This document shows positions 1 to 5,186 of a stretch of 6,812 nt of DNA, piece after piece. The stretch is taken from NCBI GenBank assembly GCA_027858635.1, contig JAQICG010000442.1:1-6812 (forward strand), read 5' to 3'. The position numbers and the translations under genes are program-made. Each line of letters starts with the position of its first letter. The stretch's first letter is position 1. The notes beneath the pieces are model-generated. The model was not told where the DNA came from. It did not search any database and saw only the letters and a list, made by a program, of their open reading frames with translations. This DNA comes from Gammaproteobacteria bacterium (GTDB taxonomy: Bacteria > Pseudomonadota > Gammaproteobacteria > SZUA-229).

Positions 1-182
1 CTGTTTGCAGAATTTATCTTATCCCGTACCGATGTAAGTGGCTTGAGATTGGTGGCCGGCGCAGCAGTAACCGCAGATGGCTTACCATTACCCACACCGA
101 CAGCATTCGCAACACCGGCAGCGCCGACAATTTTCTTACCGAGATTTTTCTTACCAGCGTTTAATAATTCTTGCCATCCCAT
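1..182 (-). CDS. Unrecognised small protein, N-terminal part only (runs off left edge)
   Basis: An ATG at 182 opens a frame that stays open for 60 codons to the window edge, so the gene is incomplete at its C terminus. I chose this start because AAGGAGA lies 6 bases upstream and the preceding gene stops at 195. The translation begins MGWQELLNAGKKNLGKKIVG and continues with an Ala/Gly/Val-rich stretch (roughly residues 20-33) and then a Pro/Ala/Thr-containing segment. The first 20 residues combine Trp, Leu and Ile with five Lys, so they could form a basic amphipathic helix. There is no clear signal peptide or long membrane segment in what is visible. I do not recognise the family. Its place at the end of a tail operon suggests a further virion or tail-tip component, but a function cannot be given. 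Confidence 0.72.
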   Translation of the reverse strand, partial: MGWQELLNAGKKNLGKKIVGAAGVANAVGVGNGKPSAVTAAPATNLKPLTSVRDKINSAN

Positions 183-188
183 GATAAT

Positions 189-195
189 TCTCCTT
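189..195 (-). promoter_or_regulatory. Ribosome-binding site AAGGAGA for the gene starting at 182
   Basis: Read on the minus strand, AAGGAGA lies 6 bases before the ATG at 182. Its first A is the last base of the TAA stop codon (195-197) of the upstream gene. A ribosome finishing the 319-aa protein therefore stops on the next gene's binding site, which favours coupled re-initiation. This site decides the start of the otherwise unrecognised left-edge gene. Confidence 0.75.
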
Positions 196-1154
196 TATAC
201 GAATGTCGATGATGCGGTAGATGCTATACCTGTGACTGATGACAGCGCACCGCTTGCAACCTGTCCGTAAATATTAGCTGCTGAAACTGTGGCGTCCACC
301 TTTTCTTGTATCCCCTTGTGGAAATCTCCATGTATAAATTCACGCCACCACTCGCCGTGTTTCATATTAGCGATGTTGCTGTTCTGAACAATTTCATCCC
401 TGGATAAACGCGCGCTGTATAAATTAGATGTAGCGTTCATCATATTCGCTTTCGCATTGGAGTCGATCCCTGCTATATCAACAGCGAGTCCGGGCGCCGA
501 CATGATTGCCCTGATATAATCACCGGCTGCAGTCATTGCTGAGAACCGCGCATCAATCGCCTTACCGACTGCAAATTTAATATTCTCTATTTCAATCTCA
601 GCCTGCTTCAACCCGATGTTTGTGGATGCAATACCGTTCGTCTCGTTCTGCTTGTACCATACTTCACGGATCTGAGCGTTTCTCGCCCCGGCAGGAAGCA
701 CCTCACCTTTAGCAGCAAACCCAGATTTAATCTGATTCTCTACGCGCCGCCCTTCGGTTATGATCCTGTCCCGGCTCCGTTGCCATATCTGGTCTTCAAT
801 GTCGGAGGGGATACCCGTACCGCCGTTCGTGATCGTGTTTATTAGCCAGTTATTAGCATCATCGAAAGCGTCGGCGGCAAGGGGGTAATATTCTGCGAAG
901 AATCCGGCCAACTCATTTTTAAGTATCCCGGTTAGTTTTTCAAGTTGCACATCGTAGGTAAACAACCCATCTTTAAGGTCACTGATGATCGGTTCGACGG
1001 CATTTATCGACCAGTCGCCGCCCGTCCCACCACTACTTGAAATTGATCTACCGTTTACCAATCGAAGAACATTGTCGGCTGCGTTCGAAGCATCTAATGA
1101 CGCATTATTTGCTAACGATACCGCGCCATCAATTATTTCTGCTGGTGTGCTCAT
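195..1154 (-). CDS. Helical phage virion/tail-tip protein, 319 aa
   Basis: The protein is mainly helical with little Cys. Residues 1-35 are Ala/Asn/Ser-rich, and a Gly/Ser-rich linker (about 38-47) follows. A helical stretch rich in Phe, Tyr and Asp spans 50-110. The most recognisable part is 118-205: an I-W-Q-R-S-R-D-R run, then ...GFAAKGEVLPAGA..., then a helix with alternating Glu/Ile ending near A-I-D-A-R. From memory, this pattern (a W-x-R-x-R-D-R helix, an ARGF-x-LPxGA-like turn, and a long helix beginning near E-x-E-N) occurs in virion proteins near the tail-fibre genes of siphovirus-type phages of Proteobacteria, some of them much longer. The last 30 residues (A-N-I-Y-G-Q-V-A-S-G-A-L...) also resemble the end of such proteins. 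Start: ATG at 1154 overlaps the upstream TAA by one base (TAATG), with AGGAGA 8 bases upstream. Virion location is inferred; no enzymatic motif is visible. Confidence 0.85.
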   Translation of the reverse strand: MSTPAEIIDGAVSLANNASLDASNAADNVLRLVNGRSISSSGGTGGDWSINAVEPIISDLKDGLFTYDVQLEKLTGILKNELAGFFAEYYPLAADAFDDANNWLINTITNGGTGIPSDIEDQIWQRSRDRIITEGRRVENQIKSGFAAKGEVLPAGARNAQIREVWYKQNETNGIASTNIGLKQAEIEIENIKFAVGKAIDARFSAMTAAGDYIRAIMSAPGLAVDIAGIDSNAKANMMNATSNLYSARLSRDEIVQNSNIANMKHGEWWREFIHGDFHKGIQEKVDATVSAANIYGQVASGALSSVTGIASTASSTFV

Positions 1155-2389
1155 TATCTTTGTCTCCTGTTAAGCTCGACTGGTTGAAAGTCAACGGTTG
1201 CAAGAACGAAATCAGCACCATCTTTATTCATGATTGTCCAGTTCCAAAAATTACCATACAGGCGTTTCCCGGTAAGGACTTCATGGTTCTTTACGTCCGT
1301 GCTAAACTCTCTCGTTTTATATAATACTGTCGTGCCATCAGCATCGGCTTTAAGATACATCGTATCGTCGGACCCGACACCGATCCAAACCTTGTGGATT
1401 TTCTTAATTTTATCTGAGCCGTAATTCGACCGGCCGATTTCAAGCAACGCTGAAATATCAGCTCCGGCATCAGTGTCGCCGGTCAGTTTATAAATACCAT
1501 CATCCGCTATACCATGTCCAGCTCCAGCATGATTAAACAGATGCGTGAAACCATAATCCTCATACTGGCTGGATGCCATGGTTTCCATATTCACGACCCA
1601 CACCCGGCTGCTATCGTTCAGGGATGGCGCGGTTACGCCATTCACTACAGTCTGCCCGATATTAAACGCGCTCGAAGCTATAAACGACATGACCTCAGCG
1701 CTGAACTCGCCAATCACAGAGAATTGCGATGAGCCGTTGATTGCGCTGATGATCGATTGGATATACTCTTTAGTGCCTGCGATGGTGTCCGAGAGCTGCC
1801 CGGCGCTGTTAAAGACGACGATTGCGTCCATAGTGGGATTAATGCCTGGACTCAGCATGAGGGCGTTAGAAAATAGATATGCGACATTGCGAAGACCGTA
1901 AACGCCGATAGACGTAAAGGCTGGCATACCTACTGATCCCGACCCATAACCGCCCACACCACCCATTGATGACATCGCAGCAATAGATACTGAGCCATCG
2001 CCAGGAGCACTCTTGGTTATTATCCCAGAGGAAACCATGACTGGCATATTTCCGTATGCGAAAACAAGGGCAGTGACTGTATACGCCTCCTCTTCACCCT
2101 GCGAGAACATCGGCTGCATTGCTGCGTTGCCGAACCCAGAACCAGACGATATTACCCCGCCAACAGATGTAAGCGCAGGCAAATCAGACGATGCGCCATA
2201 TAGTGACCGCCCTGAAGTATAAAGAGTTGATGAGGCAGATAGCGTCGCTGCTCCAAGCACAGAACTCTTGGCCGTGAGGGTAGATCCGGCTGAAAGAGAC
2301 GCCGCATAGTTTGCCGTTGTCAGCGATGAAGACCCTGATAGTAAAACAGTTTGGCCAGCGTATGCTGTTAAGCTACTCGTTGCTTGCAT
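1154..2389 (-). CDS. Tail-tip structural protein with A/S/T repeats and C-terminal beta-domain, 411 aa
   Basis: Three parts can be seen. Residues 3-59 hold about four copies of a short unit S-x-S-S/T-L-T (ATSSLTA, SGSSSLTT, SAGSTLTA, SASSTLYT), as expected for a repetitive beta or fibrous segment. Residues 60-165 are Gly/Ser-rich with recurring P-A-L/F-T-S-V/I-G (70-77, 156-162) and a more hydrophobic insert at 97-125. Residues 166-260 look helical. Residues 262-405 form a beta-rich domain with R-V-W-V-V-N-M-E-T, a D-G-I-Y-x-L-x-G-D-x-D-A-G-A turn, N-Y-G-S-x-K-x-K-K, and a closing W-N-W-x-I-x-N-x-D-G-A-D-F. From memory, this C-terminal pattern (a D-D-A-G-A turn followed later by W-x-F-x-I-x-N-x-D-G-A-D-F) recurs in virion proteins of siphovirus-type phages of Proteobacteria, beside a lectin-like partner like the gene upstream. 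Start ATG at 2389 overlaps the upstream TAA by one base and has GGAG 7 bases before it. The exact role in the tail is inferred. Confidence 0.87.
   Translation of the reverse strand: MQATSSLTAYAGQTVLLSGSSSLTTANYAASLSAGSTLTAKSSVLGAATLSASSTLYTSGRSLYGASSDLPALTSVGGVISSGSGFGNAAMQPMFSQGEEEAYTVTALVFAYGNMPVMVSSGIITKSAPGDGSVSIAAMSSMGGVGGYGSGSVGMPAFTSIGVYGLRNVAYLFSNALMLSPGINPTMDAIVVFNSAGQLSDTIAGTKEYIQSIISAINGSSQFSVIGEFSAEVMSFIASSAFNIGQTVVNGVTAPSLNDSSRVWVVNMETMASSQYEDYGFTHLFNHAGAGHGIADDGIYKLTGDTDAGADISALLEIGRSNYGSDKIKKIHKVWIGVGSDDTMYLKADADGTTVLYKTREFSTDVKNHEVLTGKRLYGNFWNWTIMNKDGADFVLATVDFQPVELNRRQR
1163..1168 (-). promoter_or_regulatory. Ribosome-binding site AGGAGA for the 319-aa gene
   Basis: AGGAGA on the minus strand lies 8 bases before the ATG at 1154, inside the last codons of the 411-aa gene. 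With the one-base TAATG overlap it supports that ATG and suggests coupled translation. Confidence 0.75.
2213..2383 (-). repeat. Coding repeats of S-x-S-S/T-L-T type, N terminus of the 411-aa protein
   Basis: Residues 3-59 contain four related heptad-to-octad units centred on S-S/T-L-T/Y (about residues 3-9, 18-24, 33-39, 51-57), spaced 15 to 18 residues apart. The DNA copies have diverged, so this is a protein-level repeat rather than a recent tandem duplication. Such low-complexity Ala/Ser/Thr stretches are common at the N termini of phage tail-tip proteins; here it probably forms an extended beta segment. Confidence 0.6.
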
Positions 2390-3213
2390 TAAGCCGCTCC
2401 ATATTGTATTTTGCCAGCGCTTACGGCTGTCGAAGTCAGAGAGTCGCCGCCACTATACAAAAAGGCATTAACGAATAACGGCAACCCTGGAAACGCTATG
2501 TCCACCGTGCTTTCATAGACGATATTATCTGTTTCTGTTATTAAAAAATAAACAATGACATTATCAGAACGCCTAAATAATCTTATCTCAGTTACTGGCT
2601 TAGGTCGCGACATAAGCGTGGTTTTCACCACACCGTTCTCAATTACCTTCACGCCACCTGGATCAATGACAAGAGCATGTTTAAGCCTCTTAAAATCCCT
2701 ATGGTTGACTTCACTCTTTGACCCGATACCTACTATTGCCCCAGCTACACCACCAGCCACGGAGAAGGATAGGTACGCTCCAACTGCTATTTGCTCCGCT
2801 GAGTGCGACCACGTATTCCAGTTGCTGTTGAGATATGTTTTTATCTGGGTTGGCGTTGGCGGGATAGCGGGGATGGATGGTCTTGCTGGCACAGCCGGGA
2901 CCCAAACCTCAACTTGTTTTGTTGTGTAATGTGGAACGGTAATAAAAGTCCTGAGAAGTACCCGGACATCGACAAGCATCTCCCCGTAATGTTGGTAACA
3001 ACTTCCCCTGACTATCTCGTTCCTAAGTGTCGGTGCACTGCAATATACAGTTAAGTAAGATATTGTCGCAGGGCCATCTGATACCACATATTCGATAACA
3101 GTCTCAGTCTTTGTTATGTAATGACCTGGAATAGCAATCTGCCCTGGGTCGCCGGGGCTTCCGGGGTTGCCGGGGATGACGGTGGTCGTTATGTCTTTTC
3201 TTAATGAGCTCAA
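2389..3213 (-). CDS. Tail-tip protein with collagen-like patch and probable lectin-like C-terminal domain, 274 aa (TTG start)
   Basis: The frame opens at a TTG at 3213 that overlaps the TGA of the upstream gene (TTGA). No ATG or GTG lies in frame between the upstream end and residue 79, and no strong Shine-Dalgarno is present, so translation is probably coupled to the upstream gene. Residues 14-24 are collagen-like (G-N-P-G-S-P-G-D-P-G). Residues 30-105 are beta-rich with two Cys (58, 72). Residues 106-122 are a Pro-rich linker. From 130 a W-N-x-W-S-x-S motif opens a beta-sandwich-like domain with D-P-G-G-V-K-V-I-E-N-G (184-194), I-R-L-F-R-R (210-215), an I-V-Y-E-S strand and F-L-Y-S-G-G-D (251-257). 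From memory, such a domain (an I-R-R-x-G-x-x-V-x-Y-strand, then x-x-L-Y-x-x-G-D) resembles the lectin/SPRY-like jelly-roll domains of phage tail proteins encoded next to the 411-aa type. Likely virion surface, sugar or protein binding; ligand unknown. Confidence 0.83.
   Translation of the reverse strand: MSSLRKDITTTVIPGNPGSPGDPGQIAIPGHYITKTETVIEYVVSDGPATISYLTVYCSAPTLRNEIVRGSCYQHYGEMLVDVRVLLRTFITVPHYTTKQVEVWVPAVPARPSIPAIPPTPTQIKTYLNSNWNTWSHSAEQIAVGAYLSFSVAGGVAGAIVGIGSKSEVNHRDFKRLKHALVIDPGGVKVIENGVVKTTLMSRPKPVTEIRLFRRSDNVIVYFLITETDNIVYESTVDIAFPGLPLFVNAFLYSGGDSLTSTAVSAGKIQYGAA
2397..2400 (-). promoter_or_regulatory. Ribosome-binding site GGAG for the 411-aa gene
   Basis: GGAG on the minus strand lies 7 bases before the ATG at 2389 and within the last codons of the upstream gene, whose TAA overlaps the ATG by one base. 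It supports this start. Confidence 0.65.
3142..3174 (-). repeat. Short collagen-like Gly-X-Pro coding patch
   Basis: Residues 14-24 of the 274-aa protein read P-G-N-P-G-S-P-G-D-P-G, three consecutive G-X-P triplets. On the DNA this appears as repeated CCGGGG/CCGGGGTT-like units on the plus strand. It is too short to form a stable collagen triple helix by itself, but G-X-Y patches are frequent in trimeric phage fibre proteins. Confidence 0.6.
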
Positions 3214-5186
3214 GGATTCGCCAAGTACATATTGTAAGGGCTAATAGGATGTTGGGGAGTAGAGGCTGGCAGCGACGGATAGTTATTCATGGCTCCAACA
3301 AAAGGGCCATCTCCAAAAAGGCACATATCCCATTCCATTGCTGTCCCGTCGTCTACAGTATCAATCGATCCTAAAAGTACCCACTGGTTAGATTCTGAAG
3401 CATCTTTAAAGCCAAGAAACGCGAGATTAAACACGACAATTTCATTTACTATTGATTTTACAACACCTAAGACGTTAATGCTCGTCGAAGTAGCATTAAT
3501 TATTCTCGTCTTGAGTAGGGTGTAGTCAGGGCCTGGCATTGGGATCTCTGCCCATAACGAGAAAGGAGATCCCCTGAAGATGTTCTCGACCTTCCTGTTA
3601 AGCCCCCCTTCCTCTACAGATTCACATACGCACATATAAATATGGTCGCCCGTGTCGCTGTCCTGACCTGAATACGTTACGAGTGGCCTGAGCCCTTCTG
3701 TGTTGAGAACGACAGCCGGGACAGACACCACAACAAAATCATAGGGGGTGAACGTGAAGGTCGGCACCACGGCTGGGGAGACAGCTGGGGTTGCTTCTAC
3801 ATAAGAACTTCCGCTCTCATCGCAAAGATATACCCCGTTTGGTGTAAACTTAATGAAGCCATGTTCTCTGGACCATGAATATATAATGCCGTCATGGTCG
3901 TGGAACATGCACGAGTCAAATGGGATGTCGCAGCTTCTATTTGGGTAGGGGAGCATTTGCCTTACCGATCTTTCTGTCTGGAAATCAGAGACTGTTGTCT
4001 GGTCATGGTAAATAAAATATAAGGCCAGTCCTTCTATTTGGCTGCTTGTTATGTATGTCGGTGCAACCGTGTCATCATCGCAATTAAAGAAGGTAAAGAA
4101 ATTCTCGTATTCATTGCATAGCGATTCACTACCAGAGCAACCGTCCAAGAGATACCACCCTCCTGCTTGAATATGGATAAAGAGAATCGCATCCTTTGTG
4201 GCCGGGCTTGAAAAAGCATACTGCCCGTCTGAATACATCTGCCCAGGCAAAAGATTCTCGTATCCTCTCAGCGTCGCCAGGGCTGGTTCAGGGATGCCGG
4301 AAAACACTCGGCTGATCTTCAACAGATCGTATTCATAGCCCGTCGTTGACATTTTCCAATATTGTCCCAGCGACAACTCACCAGAAAACTCTGTTAATCC
4401 TTCACTGGCTATTATGGCGCGCTTGCTGAATGTCGGCCCTGTTGCTCCAGGCTCTCCAGGTGGGAGATTGAATATCGTATTGAGGGTATATCTCATCTTC
4501 TTGGCTTCAAAGTTGTAAAACCCATTCACGAAGCTTGGAGTCTGTTCAGCGCTTTGGCTGAGTACGGCGTATCTTGTGTCTTGTTTTCCTGATTGCGTGA
4601 AGAAATTGAGCAGCAGCTCTGCCTTGCCGTGGCAGGAATGGCCGTAAACTTCGCTGGCAGTATCTGCCACCATGGACGATGATATGAAGAATGCTTCGCC
4701 ATTAAACGCCGGGGTGAGTACCGGGGAAGATGGCGTGTTCAGGCTCGTTCCTAAAAGACCATCAAAATAATCTGGGTTCGGCCGGGGGTTGTCAATGTCC
4801 GGGGAAACGTAAGGGTAGCCGTAAGGGCTGCTAATCTGCGAGTGTTCGCTTATCTCGTTGCCCGCTGCCCCACTTCTCCAAAAACTCACGCTTACTCCCG
4901 TGGTGTCAACAGCAGCCGAATAAAAATCAGTGCTGGGCATGAACTGGTTTGTCCAATTCTCTGCCATTGATATCTTTATCCCCGACAGCTTTGAGCATGA
5001 AACGATCGCGCCCATCGGGGCCTTAATCATCACAGAGTCCATGCCGCTGATTGACTTTGCCTTAAAAAAAAAGCCGTCCAACATAGACGACTTCGCAGGC
5101 ACACCGAGCATCTTGACGATACGCAGTAACTTCTTGCCGAATCCAACCTTCGCCCGGCTTCGCTCACCGTCTGCGATTAGTTTCAT
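3210..5186 (-). CDS. Unrecognised 658-aa phage tail-region protein
   Basis: I do not recognise a family. The start ATG at 5186 overlaps the propeller gene's TGA (ATGA); no strong Shine-Dalgarno precedes it (only AGAG about 8 bases upstream), so coupled translation is likely. Residues 1-35 are basic (K/R-rich) and 36-80 contain F-F-F-K (39-42) encoded by a nine-T run. The body (85-630) is rich in aromatic residues, Ser, Gly and Pro, with turn-like segments such as Y-G-Y-P-Y (122-126) and a collagen-like G-E-P-G-A-T-G-P (244-251). A Pro/Val linker lies at about 466-477. Eleven Cys are spread along it (64, 185, 350, 357, 369, 419, 426, 455, 519, 521, 622), more than in its neighbours; no zinc-finger spacing is obvious. 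No signal peptide, no convincing membrane helix and no enzymatic motif is visible. Position between a propeller and lectin-like tail proteins suggests a large tail-fibre or baseplate-like component, which is inference. Confidence 0.85.
   Translation of the reverse strand: MKLIADGERSRAKVGFGKKLLRIVKMLGVPAKSSMLDGFFFKAKSISGMDSVMIKAPMGAIVSCSKLSGIKISMAENWTNQFMPSTDFYSAAVDTTGVSVSFWRSGAAGNEISEHSQISSPYGYPYVSPDIDNPRPNPDYFDGLLGTSLNTPSSPVLTPAFNGEAFFISSSMVADTASEVYGHSCHGKAELLLNFFTQSGKQDTRYAVLSQSAEQTPSFVNGFYNFEAKKMRYTLNTIFNLPPGEPGATGPTFSKRAIIASEGLTEFSGELSLGQYWKMSTTGYEYDLLKISRVFSGIPEPALATLRGYENLLPGQMYSDGQYAFSSPATKDAILFIHIQAGGWYLLDGCSGSESLCNEYENFFTFFNCDDDTVAPTYITSSQIEGLALYFIYHDQTTVSDFQTERSVRQMLPYPNRSCDIPFDSCMFHDHDGIIYSWSREHGFIKFTPNGVYLCDESGSSYVEATPAVSPAVVPTFTFTPYDFVVVSVPAVVLNTEGLRPLVTYSGQDSDTGDHIYMCVCESVEEGGLNRKVENIFRGSPFSLWAEIPMPGPDYTLLKTRIINATSTSINVLGVVKSIVNEIVVFNLAFLGFKDASESNQWVLLGSIDTVDDGTAMEWDMCLFGDGPFVGAMNNYPSLPASTPQHPISPYNMYLANP
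4434..4457 (-). repeat. Short collagen-like G-E-P-G-A-T-G-P patch in the 658-aa gene
   Basis: Residues 244-251 read G-E-P-G-A-T-G-P, the same kind of Gly-X-Y patch as in the next gene. It follows a Leu-Pro-Pro and is single and short, so it is a hint of fibre-like character rather than proof of a collagen fold. Confidence 0.5.
5064..5072 (-). repeat. Nine-T homopolymer tract within the 658-aa gene
   Basis: On the minus strand codons 39-41 are TTT TTT TTT (Phe-Phe-Phe) flanked by GGC and AAG. I checked the other frames: one extra T gives a TAA directly after the run, and one fewer T gives a TGA about eleven codons on. The run is therefore a point where a slip would end the protein near residue 40-51. 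There is no evidence that slippage occurs. Confidence 0.8.

Noticed and set aside
43..270. Plus-strand open frame of 75 codons
   Set aside because: It lies opposite two minus-strand genes with good ribosome-binding sites, and its product is low-complexity Pro/Ala/Thr with no familiar pattern.
985..1901. Several plus-strand open frames (for example 1037-1324, 1514-1732, 1578-1901)
   Set aside because: They overlap the 319-aa and 411-aa genes antisense, overlap each other, and look like reverse-complement shadows of the real codons.
2555..3054. Plus-strand frames 2555-2929 and 2803-3054, and minus-strand frame 2711-2905
   Set aside because: All sit within the 274-aa gene in other frames, without plausible ribosome-binding sites or recognisable protein features.
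1154..3213. Diversity-generating retroelement variable region at the end of a tail protein
   Set aside because: No reverse transcriptase, no template-repeat copy and no C-type-lectin end motif is visible in this window.
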